Origin: Streptomyces tendae
GTDB lineage: Bacteria; Actinomycetota; Actinomycetes; Streptomycetales; Streptomycetaceae
DNA length: 64,000 nt
Direction: 5' to 3'
Assembly: GCF_014650435.1 (NCBI RefSeq)
Contig: NZ_BMUY01000007.1
Coordinates: 1 to 64,000, forward strand
Shown: positions 8,054-16,842 of the stretch, one piece after another
Position numbering within the stretch: the stretch's first letter is position 1
Layout: each line of letters starts with the position of its first letter
Made by a program: the position numbers and the translations under genes
The notes under the pieces: generated by a model
Seen by the model: only the letters and a program-made list of their open reading frames with translations
Told to the model about the DNA's origin: nothing
Database searches by the model: none

Positions 8054-9493
8054 GTGGTCACCGCAGCACACCAGACCGCCTCCGCCCCGGACGCCGCCCG
8101 CACCTTCCCCAAGGGCTTCCTCTGGGGTTCGGCGACCGCCTCCTACCAGATCGAGGGGGCCGCGGCGGAGGACGGCCGCACGCCGTCCATCTGGGACACC
8201 TACGCCCGTACCCCCGGCCGGGTCCGCAACGGCGACACCGGTGACGTCGCCACCGACCACTACCACCGGCGGAGCGAGGACGTCGCCCTCATGGCCGAAC
8301 TCGGTCTGGGCGCCTACCGCTTCTCCCTCGCCTGGCCCCGGATCCAGCCGACCGGCCGCGGCCCTGCCGTACAGAAGGGCCTGGACTTCTACCGGCGGCT
8401 GGTGGACGAGCTGCTGGAGAAGGGCATCCAGCCCGTCGCCACCCTCTACCACTGGGACCTGCCCCAGGAGTTGGAGGACGCCGGCGGCTGGCCCGAGCGT
8501 GCCACGGCCGAACGCTTCGCCGAGTACGCGGCCCTGGCCGCCGACGCCCTGGGCGACCGGGTGAAGACCTGGACCACCCTGAACGAGCCCTGGTGCAGCG
8601 CCTTCCTCGGCTACGGCTCCGGTGTGCACGCCCCGGGCCGCACCGACCCGGTCGCCGCCCTGCGCGCCGCCCACCACCTCAACCTGGCGCACGGCCTGGC
8701 CGTCCAGGCGCTGCGCGAACGGGTCCGCGCAGACTCCCAGGTGTCCGTCACCCTCAACGTCCACCACGTCCGTCCGCTCACCGGCAGCGACGGCGACGCG
8801 GACGCGGCCCGCCGGATCGACGCGCTGGCCAACCGGGTCTTCACCGGCCCGATGCTGACCGGCGCCTACCCGGAGGACCTGCTCAAGGACACCGCCGAGC
8901 TGACCGACTGGTCCTTCGTCCGGGACGGCGACCTGCGCCAGGCCCACCAGCCGCTGGACTTCCTCGGCGTCAACTACTACACGCCCACCGTCGTCTCCGA
9001 GACCGACGGCAGCGGCGCCCACACCTCCGACGGGCACGGCAACAGTGCCCACAGCCCCTGGCCGGGAGCCGACCGGGTCGCCTTCCACCAGCCGCCCGGC
9101 GACACCACGGCCATGGGCTGGGCCGTGGACCCCACCGGCCTGTACGACCTGCTGCGCCGGCTGGCCGCCGACTTCCCGAGGCTGCCGCTGGTCATCACCG
9201 AGAACGGCGCCGCCTTCGACGACTACGCCGACCCCCAGGGTCGGGTCGAGGACCCCGCGCGGATCGCCTATGTGCGCGGCCACCTGGCCGCCGTCCACCA
9301 GGCCATCCTGGACGGCGCGGACGTACGCGGCTACTTCCTGTGGTCCCTGCTGGACAACTTCGAGTGGGCCCACGGCTACAGCAAGCGCTTCGGCGCCGTC
9401 TACGTCGACTACCCGACCGGCACCCGCATCCCCAAGGCGAGTGCCCGCTGGTACTCCGAGGTCGCCCGCACCGGCGTACTCCCCGGCGCCTGA
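8054..9493 (+). CDS. bglC: GH1 beta-glucosidase, cytosolic cellobiase
   Basis: This 479-aa enzyme hydrolyses imported cellobiose and short cello-oligosaccharides to glucose. The two GH1 catalytic motifs are intact: TLNEPW with the acid/base Glu178 and VITENG with the nucleophile Glu383. No signal peptide is present, so it acts in the cytosol behind CebEFG. GTG at 8054 is preceded by GAAAGGAC. No CebR box is visible in the 46-bp gap upstream, so expression probably depends on the cebE promoter here. It converges on the GH64 gene, with a weak GGCGG/CCGCC stem between them. Confidence 0.92.
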   Translation: MVTAAHQTASAPDAARTFPKGFLWGSATASYQIEGAAAEDGRTPSIWDTYARTPGRVRNGDTGDVATDHYHRRSEDVALMAELGLGAYRFSLAWPRIQPTGRGPAVQKGLDFYRRLVDELLEKGIQPVATLYHWDLPQELEDAGGWPERATAERFAEYAALAADALGDRVKTWTTLNEPWCSAFLGYGSGVHAPGRTDPVAALRAAHHLNLAHGLAVQALRERVRADSQVSVTLNVHHVRPLTGSDGDADAARRIDALANRVFTGPMLTGAYPEDLLKDTAELTDWSFVRDGDLRQAHQPLDFLGVNYYTPTVVSETDGSGAHTSDGHGNSAHSPWPGADRVAFHQPPGDTTAMGWAVDPTGLYDLLRRLAADFPRLPLVITENGAAFDDYADPQGRVEDPARIAYVRGHLAAVHQAILDGADVRGYFLWSLLDNFEWAHGYSKRFGAVYVDYPTGTRIPKASARWYSEVARTGVLPGA

Positions 9494-9570
9494 CCAGGCA
9501 TCCGCCCCCGTCCTCCACCGCGCCGACGGCAGCGGCGGGGGACGGGGGCGGACACGTGCCCGCCGCCGGT

Positions 9571-10767
9571 TCAGTCGAGCGGGGCGAGGGTGAGCCTGGC
9601 CTCGGCCGGGTTGCCGTCGTGCACCAGCGACTCGTGGTTGCCGACGTCGTCGAAGGCGAACGCGTACGCCTTCCCGTCCGCCATGCGCTCGTGGATGATC
9701 CGGGCGTAGTGGTTGGTCACGGAGTCCCGGTAGAAGTTCGCCGCCGAGGGATCGGGCTGGTTGGGGTTGCTCAGCAGCGTGGAGCGGTTGAAGCCGGCGC
9801 ACAGCGTGCGCGAGATCGGCCCGCGCACCTGGTCGTTGGGCGCGTCCAGGAGCCGGTGGCAGCCGAAGACGCTGGAGGCGTCGGGCTTCTGGAAGCTGGT
9901 GACGACCGCGCCGGAGGTGTTGGTGAAGTTCATGACGTTGCCCGAGACGCGGCCGAAGTACTTGGTGTCCGGCCGGTCCCCGAAGGGCGTGACGGTCAGC
10001 GTGGTCGTCGCGTACTTCTGCCAGACCCGGTTGATGTAGTCGTCCATGACCGACGCGGGCAGCGCGCCGGTCTCCACCCCGTACAGCGGCGCCAGCGCCC
10101 GCAGTACGGTGCCGTCGGGCCGGGTCTGGATCAGCCCGCCCCAGCCCGGCTGGGCCCGTAGCGCGTCGAACACCCCGCGGTAGCCACCGGACTTGAGCTG
10201 TCCGGCGCTGGTGACGCCGCCGTCGGCCCGCTGCACGCCGACGGAGTAGGGCGCGGAGAACATGTCGACCTGGGTGCTGTTCAGCCACAGCCCGCCGTCG
10301 TTGAGCGTGTACTCGGACCAGTTGAAGAGGATGTTGCGGTTGGGGTCGCTCGGGTTCTGGACGGCGGGCTGGACCAGGCCGCCGGTGGTCAGCCGGAAGT
10401 CGAGCTTCTGGCCGTAGGAGAAGTAGATGCGTCCCGACAGCTTCGGGATCCGGATGGTCTTGGTCTGTCCCGCGGCCGGTCCGGGGATGGACGCGTCCGG
10501 TGCGGGAGTGGGGGGATTGCCGCCGGCGGGCCAGGCGTGGAAGGTGCCGTCGGCGTCGGCCCAGCCCTGCTGGCCGGTCGTCAGCGAGGTGCCCAGGTTG
10601 TAGATGTGGACGGCGTCGCCGCGGGCGGAGTTGTTGGTGATCTTCAGGGGGATGGTGGCGGGCACCGCGGCGTCCGCGGGCGGTGCGGCACCGAACGTGA
10701 GCAGGGCGCCGGTCAGGCCTGCGGCCGCGGCCACGGCGAGCAGACGGTGTCTGAGTCGGGAGAGCAC
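9571..10767 (-). CDS. Secreted GH64 beta-1,3-glucanase (first copy)
   Basis: The 398-aa secreted protein has a signal peptide of about 33 residues ending ADAA, followed by a single GH64 laminaripentaose-producing beta-1,3-glucanase / thaumatin-like domain. It contains the family features GRIYFSYGQKLDFRL, FNWSEYTLND and STQVDMFSAPYS. Start is the GTG at 10767 with GGAGGTGGAGA upstream. The closest relative in the window is the GH64 at 32475-33668, of almost equal length. GH64 enzymes act on curdlan, laminarin or fungal wall glucan outside the cell. A perfect LacI-type palindrome sits just past its promoter. No carbohydrate-binding module is attached. Confidence 0.9.
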   Translation of the reverse strand: MLSRLRHRLLAVAAAAGLTGALLTFGAAPPADAAVPATIPLKITNNSARGDAVHIYNLGTSLTTGQQGWADADGTFHAWPAGGNPPTPAPDASIPGPAAGQTKTIRIPKLSGRIYFSYGQKLDFRLTTGGLVQPAVQNPSDPNRNILFNWSEYTLNDGGLWLNSTQVDMFSAPYSVGVQRADGGVTSAGQLKSGGYRGVFDALRAQPGWGGLIQTRPDGTVLRALAPLYGVETGALPASVMDDYINRVWQKYATTTLTVTPFGDRPDTKYFGRVSGNVMNFTNTSGAVVTSFQKPDASSVFGCHRLLDAPNDQVRGPISRTLCAGFNRSTLLSNPNQPDPSAANFYRDSVTNHYARIIHERMADGKAYAFAFDDVGNHESLVHDGNPAEARLTLAPLD

Positions 10768-10811
10768 TCTCCACCTCCGTGCGAGTGTGGGGGAATTGGT
10801 CCGTACCGATT

Positions 10812-10854
10812 CTGAGAGCGCTCTCAGCGTTGCGCCGGGGCGCGTTCATGTCAA
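10812..10854 (-). promoter_or_regulatory. Promoter and LacI-type operator of the first GH64 gene
   Basis: On the minus strand TTGACA (10854-10849) and AACGCT (10831-10826) are 17 bp apart. The perfect 16-bp palindrome CTGAGAGCGCTCTCAG (10812-10827) overlaps the -10 and start region. Its central CG with symmetric arms is the LacI-family pattern, but TGAG/CTCA ends differ from the CebR TGGG/CCCA ends. A second, less perfect GGAGAGCACTCTCC lies across the GTG start (about 10760-10773). The regulator is not encoded nearby. Confidence 0.65.
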
Positions 10855-10984
10855 TGCATGTGGAGCGACACGGCCAGCCCGTTCCCGTCCCGGACGCCGC
10901 GGGCGGGCACCGGTCGTGGTGACCGGTGCCCGCCCGTGCGGAGCCGCCCGAGGGCTTCCGCGGCTGCTGCGGTGCCCGCGTCGG

Positions 10985-11420
10985 CTACCCGGCGAGCGCC
11001 GACTCCGGGCTGCCGTCGCGGTCCGGCGGCACCGGCGCGGCACCACCGCTCGGCGCGGAACGGTGCGAGCGGATGCCGATCATGCCGAAGGCGGTCAGTG
11101 CCGCGGCGACCGCAGCCGCCACCCCGCAGACGAGGAACGCGGTGCCGAAGCCGCTGCCCAGGGCGTCCAGGGCCAGTCCGTGCGCCGCGGAGCCCGGGGC
11201 CCCGGGCGGCAGGCTGTTGACGGCGACGGGCCCGCCGGCCTCGGCGACCGCGCGGGCGGCCGCCGCCTGGCCGGCCGGCAGATCGGCGCCGGACAGGCTC
11301 ACCGTGAAGTCCGACCCCGCGTTGCTCAGGGCGACCGCGCCGACGACGACCGGTCCGAGGGCGAAGCCGAGGTCGCGCAGCATGTTGGTGGTGGCGCTCG
11401 CCACCGATCCCGAGGGCGCG
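10985..11420 (-). pseudogene. C-terminal remnant of an MFS drug transporter
   Basis: The minus-strand reading ends with SGSVASATTNMLRDLGFALGP, two further hydrophobic helices and a hydrophilic tail, the pattern of the last part of EmrB/QacA-type 14-helix efflux pumps. Everything upstream, more than 350 residues, is missing. The reading instead runs into DNA that encodes a beta-lactamase-fold protein on the other strand. No start codon with a ribosome binding site is present. The junction is about 11410-11425. It is a deletion relic, not a functional transporter. Confidence 0.6.
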
Positions 11421-12029
11421 GCGAAGGTGACCGGCGCCGCGAACGCCGTCATCTCCGGCGAGATGGAACCCAGCCTGCTCGTCCGGGGCGGCGAGACCCT
11501 CTCCCTCGGCGGCGGTGTCACCGTCTCGGTGCACGCGATACCGGGCCACACACCCGGGTCGGTCGCCTACGTCGTGGACGGACAGTGCTCGGTGTTCGTC
11601 GGCGACTCCGTCCAGGTCCACGGCGCCGCCAACCACTTCCCCGGGTACACGGACCCGGTCGCCTACCGCGCGAGCCTCAAGCGCCTGCGCGACGAGATCC
11701 GCCCGCGCCGCCTCTACCTGGGCCACCCCTACCGCCGCGCCGACGGCACACCGTACGGCGTCGAACTGGACGAGACGCAGGCCGAGGAGGCCATCGCCCA
11801 GAGCCTCGACATCGAGGCGCGCGTCGCCTCGGCCGCCCGCGGCTGCCTGGAGGCGGGCCCGCGCGAGACGGAGTCGCCGTACTCCCCGTTCGCCCGCGTG
11901 GCCGAGGAGCTCGGCTACACCGGCGATCCCGCACTGGAGCCGTCGCCGTTCTTCACCACCATGGCCGGCTACCGCACGCACTTCGCACAGCACGTGCGGA
12001 CACAGGAGCACAGGAGCCACCCCTCATGA
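11421..12029 (+). pseudogene. C-terminal remnant of a metallo-beta-lactamase-fold hydrolase
   Basis: The plus-strand reading contains LSLGGGVTVSVHAIPGHTPGSVAYVVDG and a long C-terminal region as in MBL-fold hydrolases (glyoxalase II / flavorubredoxin-like). The single histidine of PGHTPGS remains. The N-terminal HxHxDH metal site is absent because the 5' half is replaced by antisense MFS sequence. The stop overlaps the next start by ATGA at 12026-12029, so this was once an operon with the CocE-like gene. The exact junction is approximate. It is unlikely to be active. Confidence 0.6.
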
Positions 12030-12844
12030 CCGACCTTCGTACGATCCGTGCGGGCGAGCAGTCCATCGCCGTCCGCAAGGATCTCCGTGTGCCGATGCGC
12101 GACGGCGTCACGCTGGCCGCCGACACCTACAGCGGCGCCGCCGACGAGCCGCGCCCCGCGCTGGTGGCCCTCAGCCCGTACGGCAAGGAACTGCAGGCCC
12201 TCGCGCAGTGGCCGCCGAAGGACGTCGAGCACCGCTCCCTCTACCTCCGTCCGCGCCGGGCGCTCTCCTTCGAGCCGGAGCTGATGGGAGCGGAGCACGC
12301 CGCCCCCGACGGCTTCTACCAGGCGCCGCTGACGGTCACCGACAAGGTGGAGATCCTCAGCTGGAGCACCGCCCCGTTCACCGAACCCACCGAGATGATC
12401 GGCCAGGGTGCCGCCCATCTCTTCGCCGAGATCGACCAGAGCGACACCAACTTCATCCTGCGCCTGTGGGACGAGGCGCCGGGCGGGAAGCGGCAGCTCA
12501 TCACGACCGCCTACCTCAAGGCATCGCACCGCGAGCTGGACGAGGAGCGCACCACCGAGGGCGACCCGCACCACCCGCACACCCGGGCGGTGCCCGTGGA
12601 ACCGGGGCGGATCGAGGAGTACGTGCTGCGCGTCTACCCGTTCGCGGCGACCTTCCTGCCGGGGCACCGGCTGGTCGCGGAACTCTCCAACGACGAGCCG
12701 CTCGCCGACGAGCACAACGCGCTGCTGCCGCCGGACGCCTTCCACCTGCCGGTGGGCCGCCCGGTCACGCACAAGATCTACCGCGACGCGGCGCACCCGT
12801 CCCGGCTCGTGCTGCCGTTCACGACGGGCCCGGCCACCGCGTAG
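12026..12844 (+). pseudogene. CocE/NonD-type hydrolase with the catalytic core deleted in frame
   Basis: The 272-codon frame begins MTDLRTIRAGEQ and carries the typical X-Pro dipeptidyl-peptidase / CocE N-terminus (VPMRDGVTLAADTY, PALVALSPYGKE). At about residue 60 it jumps to the C-terminal jelly-roll part of the same family (TEPTEMIGQ, FILRLWDEAPGG, PGHRLVAELSNDE). The GxSxG nucleophile region and most of the alpha/beta-hydrolase core, roughly 300 residues, are missing. The frame remains open, so a protein might still be made, but the family's hydrolysis cannot occur. It converges with the Nudix gene, overlapping by 67 bp. Confidence 0.65.
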
Positions 12845-13326
12845 CGCCGGACCCCGTCCGCGCCCCGCCGCTTCGCCCCGGGCCACAGGCAGTCCAGGAC
12901 CGAGGCGGACGGCGGGAAGAGCGCGGCCGGGACCGCCTCGCGGGTGAACCACTCCCAGCGCTCGATCTTGTCGGGCTCGGTGACCCGGGGCGTCCCGGCC
13001 GCCTGCTCGGTGACGGCCGCGGCGGTCACCCGGGTCAGCCCGGCCACGCCGTCGACGAGCACGGCCAGCACCCGCACGTGGGCGGGGACCGCCACGAGCC
13101 CGGTCTCCTCCGCCAGCTCCCGGACGGCGGCCGCCTCGAAGTCCTCGCCCGCGTCGACCTTGCCGCCGGGCAGCTCCCAGCGTCCGTCGTGACCCAGCCC
13201 GAGCAGGACGCGGCCCGCGGGATCGAGGACGGCGAGGCCGACACCGGTGAGGCTCTGAGCGGCGGGGCGGGCGCGTTCGGGGCGCTCGGCGCCCGGTGCG
13301 GAGGAGTTCACCGGCTCATTCCACAC
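12778..13326 (-). CDS. Nudix hydrolase
   Basis: The 182-aa product has a complete Nudix box, GGKVDAGEDFEAAAVRELAE followed by ETGL, with the REL and EE metal ligands. Such enzymes hydrolyse nucleoside diphosphates linked to another moiety; the specific substrate is unknown. GTG at 13326 overlaps the preceding serine hydrolase gene by 11 bp. An internal GTG at 13311 is possible; neither has a strong Shine-Dalgarno, which suggests translational coupling. It is the last gene of iclR - serine hydrolase - nudix. Its 3' end overlaps the convergent CocE relic, so part of the tail may be recently acquired sequence. Confidence 0.75.
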   Translation of the reverse strand: MWNEPVNSSAPGAERPERARPAAQSLTGVGLAVLDPAGRVLLGLGHDGRWELPGGKVDAGEDFEAAAVRELAEETGLVAVPAHVRVLAVLVDGVAGLTRVTAAAVTEQAAGTPRVTEPDKIERWEWFTREAVPAALFPPSASVLDCLWPGAKRRGADGVRRYAVAGPVVNGSTSRDGCAASR

Positions 13327-14377
13327 CGTGGGGAGCCTCGGCGGCCACCGGGGGCATCGCGGCGGCCGCGTCGTGGAACGCCCGGCGCAGGGCGACGATC
13401 CCGTCGCCCGTCCTCGTCGGGTGCACCCGGTTGGTGAGCAGCACGGCGTACCGTCGCGTGGCCGGGTCGACCCACAGGCTGGTGCCGGTGAAGCCCGTGT
13501 GCCCGTACGAGTCCGGGCCGAACACCTCCCCGGCGGGGGAGCCGACCGGGTCGCGTCCCTGCCAGGCCAGAGCGCGCCGCAGCTCCAGGTCGTCCGTGTG
13601 GGCCGCCGTCATCAGGGCGAAGGTGTCGGGGCGCAGCAGGCCCCGGCCGCCGGCGGCGAGGGTGGCGCCCAGCCGTTCCATGTCCGCGAGCGTGGAGAAC
13701 AGCCCGGCGTGGCCGCCGACCCCGCCGAGCACCACCGCGTTCTCGTCGTGGACCTCGCCCACGACCGGGCGGCCGCGCCAGGGGCAGTCCTCGGTGGCGA
13801 CCGCGCGCGCCCGGCGGTCGGCGTCCGGGCAAAAGACGGTGTCGCGCAGGCCGAGCGGCGCGCACACCAGCCGCTCCACCAGCGCGTCCAGCGGCTCCCC
13901 GGCCGCCGCCTCGGCGAGCAGACCGAGGACGATGAACCCCTGCGAGGAGTACTGGACGCGGGTGCCGGGCTCCGCGGTCAACGGCAGCAGCCGCACCGCC
14001 TCCAGCAGCGCCGCACGGGTGGGGTGATCGCGGTACAGCGGGACCTGGCCGGGTATCCCCGAGGTGTGCGTGAGCAGTTGGCGCACCGTCAGCTCCGCCT
14101 TGTCGCCGCCCCGGTAGTCCGGGAGGTACGCGCCCACGGTGTCGTCGAGCCCGAGTGCGCCGCGCTCGACGAGCGCCATGACCGCGAGCCCGGCGATCGG
14201 TTTGGTCACCGAGGCGAGGTCCCACACGTCGTCGCCGTCCAGCGCCGCTCCACCCCGGCTGCGGGTGCCGGTCCAGCCCCGCTCCAGCGGCCCCGCCGGG
14301 CCCCCGACGGACCAGGCGGCGCCGGAGTAGATCCGCTGCTCCCGTCCCCCGGCGAGCAGTTCGGCCAGGGCGCTCAC
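13316..14377 (-). CDS. Serine hydrolase of the beta-lactamase / D-aminopeptidase fold
   Basis: The 353-aa product is a class C beta-lactamase-like serine hydrolase. The nucleophile motif SVTK has Ser56 and Lys59, a Tyr-containing second motif (QYSSQG) takes the place of YxN, and GHTGFTG forms the third element. No signal peptide is seen, so it is cytosolic, unlike true beta-lactamases. Its GTG start overlaps the iclR stop (GTGA, 14374-14377). Divergent from a peptide-type ABC importer, it may open an amide or ester bond in the imported compound. Esterase, amidase and D-aminoacyl hydrolase activities are all possible. Confidence 0.8.
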   Translation of the reverse strand: MSALAELLAGGREQRIYSGAAWSVGGPAGPLERGWTGTRSRGGAALDGDDVWDLASVTKPIAGLAVMALVERGALGLDDTVGAYLPDYRGGDKAELTVRQLLTHTSGIPGQVPLYRDHPTRAALLEAVRLLPLTAEPGTRVQYSSQGFIVLGLLAEAAAGEPLDALVERLVCAPLGLRDTVFCPDADRRARAVATEDCPWRGRPVVGEVHDENAVVLGGVGGHAGLFSTLADMERLGATLAAGGRGLLRPDTFALMTAAHTDDLELRRALAWQGRDPVGSPAGEVFGPDSYGHTGFTGTSLWVDPATRRYAVLLTNRVHPTRTGDGIVALRRAFHDAAAAMPPVAAEAPHGVE

Positions 14378-15210
14378 GCCTCCTCACCCCCGCGAGCCGT
14401 GTCCACCACGCCGAGGCCGGGCGCGGGTGCGCCGAGTCCGGCGGAGACCGTGCGCGCGGCGGCCCGCACCATCGGCCCGAACACCTCCACACTGCCGGGG
14501 TCGAGGGTGAAGGTCAGTCCGGCGATGCCGATCGCACCCACCGGCCGGCCCTCCGCGTCCAGCACCGGAGCCGCCACCGACCTGACGTCCGGCTCGTCGT
14601 ACTCGTCGTCCACGGCGTAGCCGCACAGCGCCGCCCGCGCGAGCACCGCCCGCAGCGCGGCCGGGTCGGTGGGGGTGTTCGGCGTGCGCGCCTCCAGGTC
14701 CGGTGCGTCCAGGACCGCCGCGACCTCCTCGGCGGGCAGCGCGGAGAGCATGGCGAGCCCCACGCCGCAGGTGTACAGCGGCGACCGGTGGCCGGGCCGG
14801 GTGCTCATCCGGTACTCACGGGCCGGTTCCGACTGCTCCAGGTACACGGCGTCGGACGCGTGGCGCACCGCGTAGAACGCCACGTGACCGGTGCGCCGGC
14901 GCAGGTCGGCGAGGGCGGGCCCGGCCAGTTCCAGAACCCGGTTGTCGTTCAGGGCGGCCGCCGCCAGGCCCAGCAGCCGGGGCCCCGGACGGTAGCTGCC
15001 GCCCTCGGCGGGTTCGGCGAAGCCGTACTCCGCCATGGTCCGCAGATGCCGGTGGACGGTGGGCTTGGTCAGCCCCGTGCGGCGCGCGATCTCCCCCAAC
15101 CGGTGGGGGCCACCGGGCTGGACGAGCGCATCGAGCACCTCCATCGCCTTGTCGACGGGGCCCTTCACGAGTTCCTGGTCGACCGACCGGGTGTTGACCG
15201 CTTTCACCAT
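14374..15210 (-). CDS. IclR-family transcriptional regulator
   Basis: This protein is 278 aa from the ATG at 15210; an in-frame ATG at 15240 is the alternative. The winged helix-turn-helix (RLGEIARRTGLTKPTVHRHL) starts at about residue 35 and is followed by the IclR ligand domain (RPGHRSPLYTCGVGLAML, AAPVLDAEGRPVGAIGIAGL). I chose 15210 because a -10-like TAAGCT lies 7 nt upstream, suiting a leaderless message, and the longer form would run through the putative operator. It faces the ABC importer operon across a 54-bp gap and probably controls it and itself. The effector is unknown. Confidence 0.85.
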   Translation of the reverse strand: MVKAVNTRSVDQELVKGPVDKAMEVLDALVQPGGPHRLGEIARRTGLTKPTVHRHLRTMAEYGFAEPAEGGSYRPGPRLLGLAAAALNDNRVLELAGPALADLRRRTGHVAFYAVRHASDAVYLEQSEPAREYRMSTRPGHRSPLYTCGVGLAMLSALPAEEVAAVLDAPDLEARTPNTPTDPAALRAVLARAALCGYAVDDEYDEPDVRSVAAPVLDAEGRPVGAIGIAGLTFTLDPGSVEVFGPMVRAAARTVSAGLGAPAPGLGVVDTARGGEEA

Positions 15211-15271
15211 GTCGCTTAGCTTAACCCAACCGCATTCCATCTGACGGAACGGAGGTGTTGTTCAATGGAAC
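15194..15271. promoter_or_regulatory. Importer promoter and likely IclR operator
   Basis: A good promoter, TTGACC (15194-15199), 17 bp, TAGCTT (15217-15222), points at the binding-protein gene and lies across the iclR start. Downstream are short dyads built on GGAAC/GTTCC: TTCCATCTGACGGAA (15235-15249) and GTTCAATGGAAC (15260-15271, spanning the ATG at 15265). Their position fits repression or activation by the divergent IclR protein. This is prediction only. Confidence 0.5.
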
Positions 15272-16842
15272 GAATTCTTCAGGGGCGCACGATGGACCGC
15301 AGCCGTCCCAGCCGACGCCACGTTCTGCGGACCGGCGGTCTGCTGCTCGGAGCCCTCAGCGCTCCCGCGCTCCTGAGCGCGTGCGGCACGACGGCCGCCG
15401 CGGACCGGGCCGGCAACGTCCTGCGGGTCTCCCAGCCTGGCGACCCGAAGACCCTGGACCCGCAGAAGCAGGGCGACATGGTCTCCATGAACGTCCTGAT
15501 CAACATGTTCGACACCCTCACCACCCGCGGCCGGGACAACCGGCTGCACCCGAGGCTCGCCCTGACCTGGAAGGCCACCGACGCGCGGACCTGGCGCTTC
15601 ACCCTCCGCCCCGGTGTGACCTTCCACAACGGCGAGGTGTGCGACGCGCGGGCCGTCGCCTTCAGCATCGAGCGCCTGCTCGACCCCGCCACCAAGTCAC
15701 CCATCGTCGAGCTGCGTTTCGTCAAGGGCGTCACCGTCGTCGACCGGCTCACCGTCGACTTCCACACCACCGTGCACGACCCCATCCTGCCCGCCAAACT
15801 CTCCCTGTTCGGCGGCGTCGTCGTACCGCCCCGCCACCTCGCCGAGGTGGGCGACGCGGCCTTCGCCGACCACCCCGTCGGCACCGGCCCCTTCACCTTC
15901 GAGAGCTGGCAGCGCGACCACGAACTGCGGATGCGCGCCTACGCCGACCACTGGAACGGACGCCCGGCCGTCGACGGCCTCGTCTTCAGCCCCGCCCCCA
16001 ACGCCTCGTCCTCCCTGGCCGCCCTGCAGAGCGGCGGCGTCGACCTCGTCGCCGGACTCACCCCCGACGCCGCCCAGCAACTGGAGGGCTACGGCGGCGT
16101 CAGCATCGACGGCCACACCGGCATCCGCACCGCCTACCTGTCCCTGAACACCCTGGAACGCGGCCCGCTCCAGGACCGCCGGGTACGCCAGGCGCTCAAC
16201 CACGCCATCGACGTGCCGCTGCTCATCAAGGCCGTGCTCGGCGGCAAGGCCACCGAGACACCCGCACTCGTCCCGCGCGGCTCCTTCGGCTTCGACCCCA
16301 CCGTCAAGCCCTTCACCCGCTCCGTCGACACCGCACGGCGGCTGCTCGCCGAAGCCGGTCACCCCCACGGCTTCTCCACCACGCTCACCGCCTCCAACGT
16401 CGACGCCAACGTCGCCGAGGCCCTGTCCGGGCTCCTCGCCAGGGCCGGAGTGGACGCCCGCGTCAATCTGCTCGACCCCGGTACCTACTCCGCCCGCCTC
16501 ACCTCCGACAACCGCGGTGCGCTCGGCCCCATCTACCTCGCGGCCAGCACCGTGTGGACGATGGACGGCGCGAGCATCGTCCAGTCCAACGTGCGCAGCG
16601 ACCGCCGCCAGAGCCGCTGGCACTCCGCCGAGGCCGACCGCCTCATCGACGCCGAGGAACTCTCCGAGGACCCCGCGCGGCGCGAAGCGGCCTTCTCGGA
16701 CCTGCAACGGCTGATGCGCCGGGAAGCACCCTTCGTCTTCCTCTACCAGATCGACAACATCTACGCCCGCAACGACCGGCCCCGCTGGACGCCGGGAGCC
16801 GCGGGGGTCCTCGCCATGGAGAGCGCGGAGGTGTCCCGATGA
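15265..16842 (+). CDS. Peptide/opine-type ABC importer substrate-binding lipoprotein
   Basis: The 525-aa SBP_bac_5 (DppA/OppA-like) protein begins with a twin-arginine-like leader (SRRHVLRTGG) and a lipobox (LLSAC), indicating a membrane-anchored lipoprotein possibly exported by Tat. Family sequences follow: LRVSQPGDPKTLDPQ, RFTLRPGVTFHNGE, VGTGPFTFESW. GGAGG lies 9 nt before the ATG. It is the first gene of five that overlap by 4 bp. This family imports di/oligopeptides, but also nickel, opines, glycosides and muropeptides, so the ligand is open. The neighbouring creatininase and glucarate-dehydratase-like genes suggest a non-standard ligand. Confidence 0.88.
   Translation: MERILQGRTMDRSRPSRRHVLRTGGLLLGALSAPALLSACGTTAAADRAGNVLRVSQPGDPKTLDPQKQGDMVSMNVLINMFDTLTTRGRDNRLHPRLALTWKATDARTWRFTLRPGVTFHNGEVCDARAVAFSIERLLDPATKSPIVELRFVKGVTVVDRLTVDFHTTVHDPILPAKLSLFGGVVVPPRHLAEVGDAAFADHPVGTGPFTFESWQRDHELRMRAYADHWNGRPAVDGLVFSPAPNASSSLAALQSGGVDLVAGLTPDAAQQLEGYGGVSIDGHTGIRTAYLSLNTLERGPLQDRRVRQALNHAIDVPLLIKAVLGGKATETPALVPRGSFGFDPTVKPFTRSVDTARRLLAEAGHPHGFSTTLTASNVDANVAEALSGLLARAGVDARVNLLDPGTYSARLTSDNRGALGPIYLAASTVWTMDGASIVQSNVRSDRRQSRWHSAEADRLIDAEELSEDPARREAAFSDLQRLMRREAPFVFLYQIDNIYARNDRPRWTPGAAGVLAMESAEVSR

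Noticed and set aside
7997..10849. 950-codon minus-strand frame opposite bglC and across the GH64 gene
   Set aside because: Low-complexity His/Arg/Pro then Val/Gly/Asp composition; both genes beneath it have intact catalytic motifs in other frames.
10604..12844. Single 746-residue protein across the gene-remnant region
   Set aside because: The upstream part is Arg-rich out-of-frame sequence; recognisable CocE homology starts only at the ATG 12026.
13316..14377. Secreted beta-lactamase conferring resistance
   Set aside because: No signal peptide, and coupling to iclR opposite an importer points to a metabolic serine hydrolase rather than a periplasmic or secreted lactamase.
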